From Dendrolimus kikuchii (Eukaryota > Arthropoda > Insecta > Lepidoptera > Lasiocampidae), in NCBI GenBank assembly GCA_019925095.2, contig CM034412.1, positions 7,065,501-7,129,500 on the forward strand: a stretch of DNA of 64,000 nt, given 5' to 3'. Below are positions 21,590 to 33,359 of this stretch, one piece after another (positions within the stretch are counted from its first letter, which is position 1; every line of letters starts with the position of its first letter). The position numbers were made by a program, and so were the translations under genes. The notes beneath the pieces are model-generated. The model did not search any database and was not told the DNA's origin. It worked only from the letters and a program-made list of their open reading frames with translations.

Positions 21590-22060
21590 GTTGTCTGTTC
21601 GGAGTTGCCCCACTGACGGACTTCCCCACCTTGATATACCTATGTAGCACTTTGCTGTTCATTCAATACATCTCCATAATAAAGTGTAGGTAAACGATAC
21701 AAACGATTTTTACAAATAGATTAATCGATATCTTGTCAGTATCCAAAAACAAAATTAAATACTTGATTTATTGCATCTTACGTTCTGTTTTTCTTAACAC
21801 GAGAAAAATTACACCAGACGAGTATTTTCTCTTGCGATTCGCATTTTATCTTTGAAACGAAGGTGAAATTTGAAACTAACAAATTGTGTTTTTTAGCAAC
21901 GCCATAATATTGTTAAATACAGTACTCGGTCGTTTATTATTTGGAAGATTTAGGTACTAACATTTCCGGTTAGTGGGCGAAGACATGTTTTATAAACAGA
22001 TTAAATAATTCGCAACACGTGGTTAAAGCATGCAAGAAGAATCTTAGGACTGACAATCAC
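21590..22060. other. No recognised gene
   Basis: AT-rich DNA with no feature that I can support. Confidence 0.4.
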
Positions 22061-22062
22061 TA

Positions 22063-22235
22063 TGGCCGCCGTGGTTGAGTGGGATAAGCCTTTGCCAGTC
22101 TATCTCACTGGATCGCGGAGGAGCCGGGTTTGATTTCTGGCATAGTAAATTTGGCGAACGCACTTTCCATTATTTACTATGGTCTGGGTATCTAGAATCG
22201 GCCCCAAAGTGATCCATTCTATATTAATTACCCAT
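22063..22235 (+). mobile_element. tRNA-derived SINE, copy 2
   Basis: GTGGTTGAGTGGGA (A-box region, 22071-22084) and GGGTTTGATTTCTGG (B-box region, 22126-22140) are spaced as in a tRNA promoter. CATAGTAAATTTGGCG and CTATGGTCTGGGTATCTAGA follow, as in copy 1. Confidence 0.7.
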
Positions 22236-22382
22236 TACAAAAGCGTTGTTTAGCTTGAGGGAGGGTGGATATACAATGTGTCTTTGTCTGACGTTTCAAA
22301 ATATCTATAAAATTCTTATAGCCACAGCATGTTGCGAAACGGGGGTAAATTAGATTAGGCTCCCGTATAGTAATCTTTTATC

Positions 22383-22690
22383 CGTGCAGGAACGGAGAAA
22401 GAATACAATTTCCTGCGGCCCGGAGGCCTGTCGTAAGAGGCGACTAAACAACCCACAGCTAGGTGGTAGAGTATTTGCTCGACTGGATGGCGACCACCCC
22501 TGGTCTAGAGTATGCCGCCATAACAATCTTGTATTGTGTTCCGGCATTAGTGACCAGGTTCCAGTCTCCTTTAAGAGAACAGCAGCGCATTTGTAGCACC
22601 TTTGGTGTTGCAAATGTTCATAGGCGATGGTAACCGCTTTCCACTAAGTGGGCCGTCTGCCTGTCTGCTGAACTCCTGCAATAAAAAAAA
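22383..22690 (+). mobile_element. Rep-1 copy with the longest 5' part
   Basis: Begins GTGCAGGAACGGAGAAAGAA, then CCTGTCGTAAGAGGCGACTA, before the usual GGTGGTAGAGTATTTGC start, and runs to AACTCCTGCAATAAAAAAAA. Together with 63592-63888 it shows that other Rep-1 copies are 5'-truncated. Confidence 0.8.
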
Positions 22691-22774
22691 TAAATAAAAT
22701 AACAATCATAAACAAAAATTAAATAACTATATTGAACAAGTTGAGATTGGCTAAATACCTAATAACTTTAACAT

Positions 22775-22888
22775 TACTCATTTACACTTGAAATTTTTTG
22801 TTTTTCTTGATCACGGCTACAAAAAAGTGGCCGAAAAGTCATGATAAAAATTAAATGAAATACTGTGCTTAAAACTGTTAAAACTTAG
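22775..22888 (-). repeat. Rep-2 copy, interrupted by a solo LTR
   Basis: CTTGATCACGGCTACAAAAA, AGTGGCCGAAAAGTC and GCTTAAAACTGTTAAAACTT match 29640-29770. The repeat continues at 23392 (TTTTAGTTT) beyond the LTR. Confidence 0.75.
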
Positions 22889-23387
22889 TGTTACGAGTCG
22901 CGAGACTCTAATTAAAATGCAGTTAGAATTACTATAGAGTTTATTAGAACTATACAAACACGTATACCACAGGGATAAATATAACCGAACACAACAAGTC
23001 CAAACGTAATGCAGAAGGTCGTAATTCAATAAAACGCGCAAAGTCCATCGCTTATTAGTTTCCCGATTGTAGCACATACGTCTCGCTTCGCTCATGGTTA
23101 TAGCTTGACTGCCTGCTCCCCCAATCAGGCCATTGCTTTATACTGCACTGATGCAATATGTCCGCCCGGCCGCGTGGACCGAATTTCCTAAAATCAGCTT
23201 GTACTTTAAATCCGTAACACCTGGCTAATTATTACAATACAACAATAGGCCGTATACCAATAAGTAAACAAAAGAAGAACCATAAAAGAATTTAAATGTT
23301 ATTAGTTCAAATGCCGACGGGTAATAAATGTGCTTTGTTTCAGATATGCAGGTGGGTTTTGTGTTTGTCGGGATCTGAGTTATAACA
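22889..23387 (-). mobile_element. Solo LTR, copy 1 (499 bp, TTAG duplication)
   Basis: Starts TGTTACGAGTCGCGAGACTC and ends TGAGTTATAACA, that is TGTTA...TAACA ends. TTAG lies directly on both sides (22885-22888 and 23388-23391). Removing the LTR and one TTAG restores the order seen in the uninterrupted repeat at 29755. On the minus strand a TATAAA box (about 23136-23141) and an AATAAA signal (about 22938-22943) lie in LTR order, which suggests minus orientation. No internal gag or pol is present. Confidence 0.85.
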
Positions 23388-23411
23388 TTAGTTTTAGTTT
23401 AAAATAATAAT

Positions 23412-23995
23412 TTCACAGCTAATGGTCTATTTGATTCTTTTATGTTATGACAGCATAAGTTACTGAAAATATTTTTTATAATATTTTGTAACTACGACGA
23501 TGGTATGGTATTTTAGCGCCAGCTCTTTTAGTACAAATAATTTTAGAATTTATTGTAACATAAATATTGTGTCATCTGCCTAATAGAAAGACCCAAACCC
23601 AATAGGATAGGTCCAGACCCGGAACAGTGAGCTTACAATAAATAATTCTAACAAAATACGTAGAAATGAACTTCTTCAACATAATTTTAATTGTTGCAAA
23701 TAATTTTAAAAATATATTTAAAAATGAAGATATCAGTAAAACAAAACGCCCATAGCGAGTGGGTCGATTGAGCCATTTCATCGACGCCCGCGGTGGACGT
23801 TATCTCATCGATCGATGCTCTCATTGTTGTTCCACGTTTTGATGCGCCTGCGCACGATCATTATGAATTAGAATCGCTTAATACAACCGCCACTTACGTA
23901 TGGACTAATGTAGGTACGTTTATGTCGGAGTCATACTCATTTCTATGCATTATGTTTCGATTTTACTGTCTTAATTGTTATTGAAAAAGGCTAAT
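23412..23995. other. No recognised gene
   Basis: AT-rich, with one CpG-containing patch at 23765-23860 (CGACGCCCGCGGTGGACG). The open frame 23793-23984 has no recognisable domain. Confidence 0.35.
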
Positions 23996-23999
23996 TTTT

Positions 24000-24115
24000 C
24001 ATTAAAACGTTTGTATCTTCTTCTTTTTCAGCCAATCCACTGCTGGACGTAGGGCTCCCCAAGTTTGCGCCACATACCCTGGTCTCCTGTCTTCCTCATC
24101 CGAGTGAGCTATGTT
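24000..24115 (-). mobile_element. LINE C-terminal tail (family L-D)
   Basis: In one minus-strand frame the sequence reads RMRKTGDQGMWRKLGEPYVQ then QWIG and a stop, the usual end of an insect LINE ORF2 (MRKAQDR-WR-LGEAYVQQW). Confidence 0.65.
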
Positions 24116-24129
24116 GGGTGTTTCTCTTA

Positions 24130-24312
24130 TGGGTATAATCAGAAAGGAAGATATCCGTAAGCGAACTAAGATATCCGACGTATCTCCCAAAATCAGTAAA
24201 CTTCAGTGGTAGTGGGCCAATAACGTCTGTCGCAGGACCGACGGACGATGGAGCAGACGTATCCTGGAATGGAGACCGCATTTCAGTAAACGTAGCGTTG
24301 GACGCCCTCCAG
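24130..24312 (+). mobile_element. LINE ORF2 fragment (family L-D), split
   Basis: The plus strand encodes RKRTKISDVSPKISKLQW, a stop, then RRTDGRWSRRILEWRPHFSK and RSVGRPP, a typical RT C-terminal segment. It breaks at an inverted repeat (24313-24329) and the next stretch of the same protein, SIAGRGWMRKSYDR, is found at 25160-25235. Confidence 0.7.
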
Positions 24313-25157
24313 GGGCCCAATTCTGCTATTTTTTTATAGATTTATAGGTTTGCGTTTGACCACTGTCTTACCTGATGTTCAGTAATGACCCAGTCTAAGA
24401 TGGAGCACGCTTACCTAGAAGATACCTATTCACTCGTGACATGAAGACTTCGAAATTGTATTTGTCAGGAGAAACACACTCCGGCAAATTATTCCACTCT
24501 TCGGCAATGCGCACCAGAAAATATGAAACGCTTGGTTCTGACTGGTGGTGTTTCCACCAAGTAACAGTGGCGCAAACTGGTGTGTTTGGTTGTCCGATGG
24601 TAAAATGGGGATGGAGGAATCAGCTCGTGCAATTCTCAGCAACACTCCCCGAAATGTATCCGATAGAAAACAGTTAGCCAGTTACCCTCCAGCTGGTATT
24701 TGGCTGAGTCGTCCGAAAGATGGGAACAGTATTCAATGCATGACCGAATTTGTGCTTGGTATAAGTTCAGCAGTTGTTCCGACGTGAAGTACTGTCTCAC
24801 TTTTGCGAGTACACCCAGCTTTTTGGTCGCCACTTGCGCTAAAGACTTTTTCTACTACTATTTCAATATCTTGGCATTGCGAAGATATAGAAAGTACGAT
24901 TCCATTGCATTAATGTCATAAGTTCGTATTCTACTAACTCGACAATAGCTTATCGATATCGTCGCCGCGGAATAACAGTTGAAAAAATAACTATCAACAT
25001 TTATTTCGCAATTTTTCGCTTATAAATATTCATAAAGACAGAGTGGCTTGCCACAGACTGGTCATGGAATTAACAGAATACTGAAATCAGGCAAACTTAC
25101 AATTGATAAGATACTGTCCGGAAATTTTGACGAGAATGTAATAGCAGAATTGGGCCC
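24313..25157. repeat. 845-bp segment bounded by a 17-bp perfect inverted repeat
   Basis: GGGCCCAATTCTGCTAT (24313-24329) and ATAGCAGAATTGGGCCC (25141-25157) are exact inverted copies, with imperfect extension outwards (CTCCAGG against CCTGGAGG). The segment splits the L-D LINE. It could be a TIR element or the footprint of an inversion. No direct duplication is seen. Confidence 0.65.
24330..24840 (-). mobile_element. LINE ORF2 C-terminus and 3' UTR (L-C-like)
   Basis: The minus strand encodes VATKKLGVLAKVRQYFTSEQ, then LYQAQIRSCIEYCSHL, then after a deletion [10 protein letters not shown] and [17 protein letters not shown] residues with stops. The 3' UTR runs to a poly-A (poly-T at 24329-24336). 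Degenerate copy lying within the segment bounded by the inverted repeats. Confidence 0.7.
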
Positions 25158-25235
25158 GAGCCTGGAGGACCAGCTACCTATCAATTGCCGGTAGGGGCTG
25201 GATGAGGAAGTCGTACGACCGGGATATGTTTGTAT
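25158..25235 (+). mobile_element. LINE ORF2 fragment (family L-D), right part
   Basis: Encodes RTSYLSIAGRGWMRKSYDRD, aligning after the GRPP of the fragment that ends at 24312. Confidence 0.55.
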
Positions 25236-25239
25236 CTTA

Positions 25240-26370
25240 CTCTTTAATATTATTTAAAAAACCTAAGAAATTTAACTAATGCGTTTCAGTCTGTTATAGA
25301 TTAGAAACTTTTTTGTTCGTGATGTCATTAACATTTTTGATAGTATACAGATGATTTGGCAATTGAATAAGAAACTCTTATAAATGAATTCATCAATCCA
25401 TTTGAGAGGAAAATTAGAATTGTAAGATCCACTCCAATTCATGTCACTAGGTGAGATTTAAAAGAATCCCATTGTCGATTCCGACTTTCAAAAGAGTATG
25501 TGCAATATCTACTTCCTATGATCATAGATAAAACCAAACACAAAATACAAAGGTAAGTAATAAAGCAAGGCAAATGAAAGAATTCCCCAATTTCTTGTGC
25601 TAAAATTTTCTGTCCTAATTTAATTCCTCAAATAAAAATCATTTGCCAAAATCGCATTAAAAGTCCCCAATCTAGAGACCCTGACTGACATTGTCATGTT
25701 TATCGAATTTGACGTTTGATGTATATGGAAATAGTCGGTCCTGCTCCAATGTATGTTTAATCAGTATATTTATTTCACCTCCCTGAAGTTAGCATTGTCT
25801 CAACCAATCATAGGTCGTATGGGCTTTCGTCAGTTAAATATCAATTGGAAAAGCCATAGCCATCTATTGGACAGATAAACAGTCCGATAACTTTATTTCT
25901 TAGGCAGTTATTAAAGGATTTATCTGACTATTGAAAAGTTCCATTTGTTGGCAAAATGGCTATATAACCCTGAAAACTTTCGTTATGCAAAAAGTCTTTT
26001 TGAGAAATGTCTTAATTTCTTCGGAATGATCAGACTGACTGGCGTTCAAGTTTCGTCGATCATAATTATAAATCCCATAATCTCATTTAGGGTTGACAAT
26101 TAAGTTAAATAATATCAGCTTATCAAGAGGTACACCCGCCACGTCTTTCCAAGTTGGATTAGCAACGACTAATCCAATGGAATGGAAAAGAATAGCGATC
26201 TGTGAGAACCATCATCGATGTGCTGGTTTCCTCAAATTTCTTTCATTTTTAGCGACTGGTAACTGTAACGTTGTGGATATTGGGTTAAAAAATCTCTGCA
26301 AGTAATGCATGCTTTCCGGTCATCACCTACCGTATTGGAAGAGGCACCTATAAGGTTTCGTAACAGGCAA
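25240..26370. other. No recognised gene
   Basis: AT-rich. The open frame 26093-26305 lacks a recognisable domain. The short palindrome TTGGATTAGCAACGACTAAT lies at 26154-26173. Confidence 0.4.
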
Positions 26371-26371
26371 C

Positions 26372-26808
26372 TACGAAAGCTATTAAAAAAAACTGGAATA
26401 GACTATATAAACGACGGAGAACACGATGCAATTTTTGTTGTCTCGTCTGTTTGTCCGGGATTCACGTAAAAACTACTGGGCCCTCTTTGTATTCTGGGAA
26501 TCCCGCGGGAATTTTATCATTTAAAATGGCTAGATTGAAAAAAAAAATCGAATTCTCTAATGCGAGTTTTTCACTGATCAATAGCATATTTTACATAATA
26601 AACTGTGTGATATTTTTTAACCCGGGAAACCCCGAGAATTTCCCCGGAGCGGTTTGAAGTTGCTCGGGTGCATAGAATTTAGCTTATTTCGACACAGTTT
26701 CCACTAACACGATAGCTTACATTATTTTTTATTATGCGGTACTTTGTATCCCGGGAATTCCCGCATGAATTTCAAGTCAAGCGTGGATGAAGGGTCATAT
26801 CGTAGTTG
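26372..26808 (+). repeat. Rep-3 copy
   Basis: ACGACGGAGAACACGATGCA, TTCACGTAAAAACTACTGGG, AACCCCGAGAATTTCCCCGG and TATCCCGGGAATTCCCGC follow the order of the copy at 36187-36596. Confidence 0.75.
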
Positions 26809-26811
26809 TAA

Positions 26812-26875
26812 ATATGATTTGTTTTTGTAATTGTATATTTTGGTGTGCAATAAAGTGTTATCTATGTATGTAGGT
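26812..26875 (+). mobile_element. Rep-4 tail fragment
   Basis: TTTTTGTAATTGTATATTTT GGTGTGCAATAAAGTGTTAT is identical to the tail at 20420-20455. It is followed by CTATGTATGTA. Confidence 0.7.
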
Positions 26876-26879
26876 ATAT

Positions 26880-27480
26880 AATTTTTGTTAATTTTTTAAA
26901 TTGGATTGTGCGAGGCCTCTTCACATATGGCCATATGTTAGACATATAAGGATTTAAAGATCATCCTTACTCTACTAGAGACAGCCCTGTCCTTTGCCAA
27001 CCGGTTTGGCCAGAGCCTTGCTGGCTACACCGCCGGTGGTCGATATCGGAACTAATTTGGAAACGTTCAACTTAACTACACGTATACTTATTATATTACA
27101 TTGGAGATATCGTGTAAAGTTTGCATGGGTTATGTTAAATTAGTGTTCAACAGGTGGCCGATGTAGGCAAACGGTGTCAATAAACGTATTAAACTGAACA
27201 TTATTATAATTAATTGATTTAAAGTTGTTTCCGACGTATGATACCATTACCATAGCTAATACTTATGGCCATTGCTAGTGATTTTTTTTTAATTCCTTCA
27301 TAGCATAGATGGCGTTGAACTCCAGAAAATATTTAATCTTTTATGAGGAATAAGTACTACGTTGAATTGCGCTTGAAAGTAAGGTCGTTATTATTAGTAA
27401 AAGAAGGGATCTTTCGCATTACTGCTCCTACATAAGTTTATGGTCCAGTTTATTGATTTTTTTAAATATCTTCTTTATCT
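26880..27480. other. No recognised gene
   Basis: No supportable feature. A short GC-richer run lies at 26985-27050. Confidence 0.35.
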
Positions 27481-27489
27481 TTATTACAT

Positions 27490-27660
27490 AATATAAAACA
27501 AAGTCGCTTTCCGCCACTGTTTGTTTGTCTGTCTGTTTATCCGGTAAATCCTTGGATTTTTTTCACCATCAGTTAGGTATTTTTTCAAGGAAGTTTTACC
27601 TTAACTTTATACTAACTTTTACCCGCGGCTTCGCTTGCGATATATAAAGTCCTAATAAAG
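27490..27660 (+). repeat. Retroelement tail (AAAGTCGCTTTCCGC type)
   Basis: ACAAAGTCGCTTTCCGCCAC, TGTCTGTCTGTTTATCCGG and CCCGCGGCTTCGCTTGCG are phrases of common insect retroelement 3' ends. Boundaries unclear. Confidence 0.4.
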
Positions 27661-27664
27661 TTTT

Positions 27665-28495
27665 TCTGTATGTAAAATAGAGCTACTAGTTTACTGGTAT
27701 TACGTTGTAATACTACTTACTAGGTAGTAAACTTAGTAACCTAGTCTAGTATTTATTTAAAACTAATACATACTGCTAATCAAAACGCCTTGAGCCTGTT
27801 CAATATTTCTACATAATTGAAAGCAAGTTTTTAAGTAAAAAGCAAACGAAAACTGATATTTGCAAGCGCGTAACTATTTAAAAATACAAATATAGAAATA
27901 AAGATATATTGTGTATTTATCCAGTATTTTATTGGGGATATTAAAGCTTTTCAATTTTATAAAATCAAAGAGTCTTTTAAACGGAGAGAGTAGTACCTGT
28001 AAGTTGATAATCGATAAAAACGAAACATCGGAGAGTCCTAGAGCATCCTGCCTCGTGAATTCCCAAATACATTTCTATCCAGACGAATGTTCATTCCAAG
28101 CATCGCTCTGCGCTTGTGTATTGTTCTAGAATACTAATCTTAGCACTGCAGTTAGTTTTTCAATCCACTCCATTACTATTTATAGCGCATAAACATTCCG
28201 GGCTAACAAAACTCACATTGGTTCGAGCCAAATGGCCGACATCGCCATGTTTAATTAAAGCAACACTATTATTTGCCCCCTGATTACTATTGCGGGGGTT
28301 GCACATATACCGGCTCTTACGAGCGTTTACGCATTCAGACACCTTAAAGTGTTGTTTTAAAGAGCAATTAAAATGCCTTATTTAACTAGGTTTTATTTTG
28401 TCTAAAATATAATAAAAACATTTTTATTCGCCGGCAGTAAATATGAAAAGTAAATTGATTCACTTTTTAGCTACACTGAAAGTTTTACAATTTGA
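27665..28495. other. No recognised gene
   Basis: The open frames at 27911-28129 and 28160-28342 show no domain. I cannot assign this region. Confidence 0.35.
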
Positions 28496-28514
28496 CTGAG
28501 CATGGTATAAGGTT

Positions 28515-28745
28515 TATTATAAACCAGCCTTAGCCTGCAGCTTCGCTCGCGTTAATGGAAAGTTCAGAGACAGAGTTGTCCTACAGGAACTGTATTTTTT
28601 TTGGGATTAGAAGTAGCCTATGTGCTAATATAAACTATAATCTATCTCTGTGCCAAATTTCATCCAGATCCATTCAGCTGTTTTAGCGTAATTGTGCAAC
28701 AAACATCCATCCAAAATTTCATATTTTTATTATTAATATAGATTG
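28515..28745 (+). repeat. Rep-7-like tail
   Basis: CCTGCAGCTTCGCTCGCG, AAGTAGCCTATGTGCTAAT, CAAATTTCATCCAGATCCAT and an end at TATTATTAATATAGATT are typical of this family of retroelement tails. Confidence 0.55.
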
Positions 28746-28954
28746 TAGTGTAGAAGTACCCATAGATTTACTTCGAGATTATACGGAATTCCTGAACTCA
28801 AAAAACCTGCGAAGTCATTATTTGAGTGAATAAAATAACAGGTATAATAAAATTACATATAATCGAATACAATGCAAGAAAACTTAACTTAACTGAATAA
28901 AATAAATGTATTGACTTATAAAATAGTGGTGCAACATGTTGTCTACAAACATAT

Positions 28955-29490
28955 TTTTACGAGTTAGCGGGATTCGAATTAAAATTCCGTTAGAATTATT
29001 ATAGAGTTTATTAGAACTATACAAACACATATAACACAGGTACAAATATAACCGAACACAACAAATCGAAACGTAATGCAGAAGGTCGTAATTCAATAAA
29101 ACGTGCAAAGTCCGTCACTAGTAGATTCCCGAATCTACCTACACACGTCACGCCCGTATCGTAGTTGTAGCTCAACTGACCCCTCTCTCAATTAGGCCGT
29201 CGTTTTATACTTCACAAATGCAAATGTGCCCGTTTGGCAACGTCGACATAATTTCCTAGAATTAGCTTGTAATTGTAATCCCAACACCTGGCTAATGATG
29301 CTCCTGAGCGAGTACAATAGGACAATAGACTGTTCTCCAAAATAACTAGAAACGTATGCCAATAAATAAGTGAACAAAAGAAGACGATCATAAAAAGGAT
29401 TACAATTAGTTCAAATGCCGACAGGTAATAAAATATGCTTTTACAGATCTGTACGTGCAATTTGTCTTTGTCGGGGCCTAAGTTGTAACA
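28955..29490 (-). mobile_element. Solo LTR, copy 2 (536 bp, ATAT duplication)
   Basis: Homologous along its length to the LTR at 22889-23387 (for example TATAGAGTTTATTAGAACTA, ATAACCGAACACAACAA, CTAGAATTAGCTTGTAA). It is flanked by ATAT at 28951-28954 and 29491-29494. TATAAAACG lies on the minus strand at about 29200-29208. The first bases are mutated relative to copy 1. Confidence 0.8.
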
Positions 29491-29639
29491 ATATTGTTAT
29501 TATCACGCTCATTTCCAATAGTACTAAGCAGAGACAATGGATTTTCACTTGCCATATTCTTGACATACACCTTTCGCTTCGTCTACTTGAATTCTTCATT
29601 TTCATTCATTCAATCTTAAATCATTAAAACTTTAACAAT

Positions 29640-29800
29640 ACTCGTTGACACTTGACATCTTTGTCTTCCGTGATCACGGCCACTGAAAACTGGCCGAAAC
29701 GTCGGAAAAACCAAAATCAAATAAAATTACCGCGCTTAAAACCGTTAAAACGTAGTTTTATTATGTATACAAGTCGCGAAAACTTAAGAAAATATTATCA
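29640..29800 (-). repeat. Rep-2 copy, uninterrupted
   Basis: GACATCTTTGTCTTCCGTGA, TCACGGCCACTGAAAACTGG, CGCGCTTAAAACCGTTAAAA and CGCGAAAACTTAAGAAAAT. It serves as the empty-site reference for the LTR insertion at 22888. Confidence 0.75.
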
Positions 29801-29804
29801 TTCA

Positions 29805-31610
29805 ATCTTTTCATGACATCATCATTATATAAATAGATTTTATATTATTTGTGTTGTATTATCCTCCGCAACTCTACCTGCTTGTCCCAGTCTAGGTTCA
29901 AGTTTAGGACTAATTTTGTGCCCTGTACTTTATTTTTCTCAGAATTGTTAGAGTGTATTTGTCCTAAAACAATTCTTTCTTATTTCTTTACGTATGCACG
30001 TATATTTAAAACTTGAATGGTATTGTTGTCCAATGTCTGCACTTTGGACATCAACTCGTATCATTTACACTCGTACTGTGGGCGTGATGCGATGGTAGGG
30101 AGAAGGCAAAGGGACGTAGAAGGAGGAATAAGAGGAAGAAATATTCAACTCGCTACCAGTCGCCAGAGTTCCCTTTTTCCTCCGGAGGCCTCACACATCA
30201 CTTGGATTTGTTATTACGCGATGTAATTAAATTATTTAATTATATTGTATTAGTTTATGTCATTGTATTAAATTAGATAATTTATATTGTTTGATTAATC
30301 AAACATTTAAATGTTCATTAAGCTTTTTATTTGAAAAAGATATTGATTTTCGCTATATCGTGTTACAATCACAAATATTATACGGACGACAATGACACAA
30401 GCGTTTCGATTTGCGCATTCCGTGTTTAAAAGTTTATTCTTTTTTTTTTTTGATGACGAGGAAGGAAGGAAGAGTTTAACAAGGAAGTCCTCGATACAAC
30501 CACTTATCATACACATATTTCTTCAATATCTTCACATATTCCCTCGACTGTAGTCTATAGGTTCCCTAATAGTGATTATGCTTAAATACGTCTAACGTAT
30601 TAGTCAACTCTGGTTTAGTTAGTACAACAATAGGCTATTATTAGGTACGGCTGTGTTGCACTGAGCAAATCGACTCTTTATTGGAACTGCCACTGCACGG
30701 CTCCTCCATGGTATTGTGAATAACTTGGTTTAAAAATATACAGCAGGAGACTGGTATTATTGGATACATTTCAGGCTTTATGATTACAATATATAATAAT
30801 TGGGCTTCTGACTCATCTTCAATAAATTCTAAGTACACATAACAAGCAGTGTGCGTTTAAATACTTTACAATCATTTTATTTTCAAGAATCATCATAGAA
30901 ATATTGTTAATTTTTATTTAAATAATTAATTAATAAGCTTTTTGATTCATTACAATTCTGATTTCATAACGGAGTACATTCATACATAACCAAGGAGGCA
31001 GTATGAAGACAAAACATATCCCTGTTTATTTGGCTATCAAATTCCAAAAACAGATTGTATGTGGTTTTGCAATGGGAGTATATTGACTTATACGTGGAAG
31101 ACTCTCGGACCATTCTGATTCTTTTAAAGTCAGCACTTAATAATTGTAACAATATCCATATGAAGACAGCCAGCCGGTGCATGCTCTTCGTGATCAAATC
31201 CATAGAGATGGGGAACAACAATAGTAGGTAAATATAAAACAAAAACAAATGCTTAAAAAAAAATTGATTTTCTCTGCACTTTTTTTATAGCATAAAATGT
31301 AAAAGCTACTGAAACGCTAAAATACTTGTTTCTTTATTTCATACCAAAAGCCTACATATAAATTGAGATAGCCTAAATAAGAATTTATAGGTATCAGTAA
31401 ATGGATGGTTAGCCACACTAATGTTTGATCCCTATTTCACCCTGACCAAGATTGCTTTTTAAAGAAAAAAAAAAATTTATGAGAGAGAATCGCAATAATA
31501 ATAGGTAATAAGTAAGACTCTAGTGCGGACAACATTAAAAGATATGTACATGGCTGATCTATTACTTCGGAAATGTAATGATTATTATGAAATAAGAACG
31601 ACATTTTATT
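29805..31610. other. No recognised gene
   Basis: AT-rich. Several open frames of 60-94 codons lack recognisable domains. A T-run lies at 30440-30450. Confidence 0.4.
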
Positions 31611-31615
31611 ATAGA

Positions 31616-32195
31616 ACTAGCTGTGCCCGCGACTTCGTCCGCGTGGATATTTTTTTCGCGGAACCTTAATTTTAAAAGTAGCCTAAGTTACTTCCTATAA
31701 CATCAGCTATCTACAAGTGAAAGTCCCGTCAAGATCGGTCCAGCCGTTTCAAAGATTAGCTGGAACAAATGGTTTAATTTTTTCTTCGAGGAACCCTAAC
31801 AAAAGTAGCGTAAGTTACTCCTTATAACGTCGGCTATCTGCCGGGGAAAGTCTCGTCAAAATCGATCCAGCGATTTCAGAGATTAGCCGGAACATCCAGA
31901 CAGATAGACAAAAATGATAAAAATTGCATTTTTGGAATCTCCTGGTCCGCGTTATCCTCCCTGACCTTTCTCACATTTTTATTATGATAATAGCATCTGC
32001 CCGCGACTTCGTCCGTGTGGAATAGTTTAAAAAAATGTTTGATTTTTTGATCTTAGCGTGACGATATATAGCCGATAGCCTTCCTCGACAAATGGGCTAT
32101 CTAACACTGAAAGAATTTTTCAAATCAGATCAGTAGTTCCTGAGATTAGCGCGTTCAAGCAAACAAACTCTTCAGCTTTATATATTAGTATAAGA
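31616..32195 (+). repeat. Rep-7 tails, three in tandem
   Basis: GCCCGCGACTTCGTCCGCGT GG starts the first (31625) and a related unit starts at 31999 (TGCCCGCGACTTCGTCCGTG). AAAGTAGC-TAAGTTACT and CCAGC-(G)TTTCA-AGATTAGC occur twice within the first. The last ends CTTCAGCTTTATATATTAGT at 32168-32187. A partial relative lies at 40335-40455. Confidence 0.7.
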
Positions 32196-32218
32196 TAAGA
32201 AAGTCTTCTTTGATTAGT

Positions 32219-32273
32219 GACAAAATTCAAATATACAACAATGATTGTATTCTACAAGATATTTGAATTTTGT
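32219..32273. repeat. Hairpin, 15-bp perfect stem
   Basis: ACAAAATTCAAATAT (32220-32234) and ATATTTGAATTTTGT (32259-32273) with a 24-nt spacer that can itself fold partly. Confidence 0.6.
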
Positions 32274-32279
32274 TATTAT

Positions 32280-33350
32280 AAATTTTGAGTAGGTATGCAT
32301 GCATACATAATCTTATTGCTGTTTCTTTTAGTAATGAACTCAAAGCAACTAATGCATAAAAGCCCTTAGATTAGTAACTCACTAATTCAACTAATGATCT
32401 GTCAAATATTTAAATTGCAAACTCGGTTTCCTAGTCTAAGATTGAATGCGGTTTGCATTGCGAAATCCAACGCAATCGCGTTTTCCAACTAGCAACACCT
32501 AACAGCACCGTGCTTTTACGCCATTGGATTTTATTTGATATAATTTCATAAGAGAACACACTATTTTACTGTGCTACTATGCTGAAGTCAGTTAAATTTT
32601 GCGCTGTAGTGTTGGGACATTACGCAAAATATTTAAGTGCGAGCTAATCGGTTTCTTAAAGTTATTTAACTTTACATTTTTCTATAAGCGCTTATTTCAA
32701 TTTCAGTGCCTATTTTACTTTGTGAATTATTCGTATGTATACAAAATAAAGTTAACTCATAACTATACAAATATATCTAATTAATAATAATATTTGAATA
32801 TAGATTGATAAAATGTATGTACTTAAACACAAGGAAACTTAATAGAAGAGCTTGTTGATACAAGATATTGAATTACAGCTATAAAATTAATTAGAGTGAG
32901 ATTGACCGAAGGTAAGATAAAATAGAGTTAGGAAGTAATAAAATATACTTACTAGATACTAATAAGATGTAAGTTTTAAATACAGCTATACTTAAACTGT
33001 AGTTGCGGCTTTGCTTTAAGATCACTATTTGGAATTTGATTCTGTTACTCTGGGGTACTGACATGTTTTTGGAATAAAATGTAACCGATTCCTAAGCTAC
33101 CTATATATAGTACTTAAACATTCATAAAAATCAATTGACATCCAAGGTACTAGAGAGGAAATATACAAACAAACTTTCACGTTTAATTAAACATTTGTTA
33201 CATTAATTTTTATGTTTAATTTTTCTATATAGATTTGACAACTATATTACTGGCCCCGTCTACTACATAAGCGAACCCATTTACATACCGTATAAAGTAT
33301 CTACATACAAGGCTTTGTTTACATTACCATAAGCCTGTTATCGTTTTGTT
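32280..33350. other. No recognised gene
   Basis: AT-rich. The open frame 32599-32784 lacks a domain. Confidence 0.4.
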
Positions 33351-33359
33351 TATTTGCAA

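Noticed and set aside
23793..23984. Open frame as a candidate small gene
   Set aside because: Only 63 codons, no recognisable domain or splice sites, and not distinguishable from chance.
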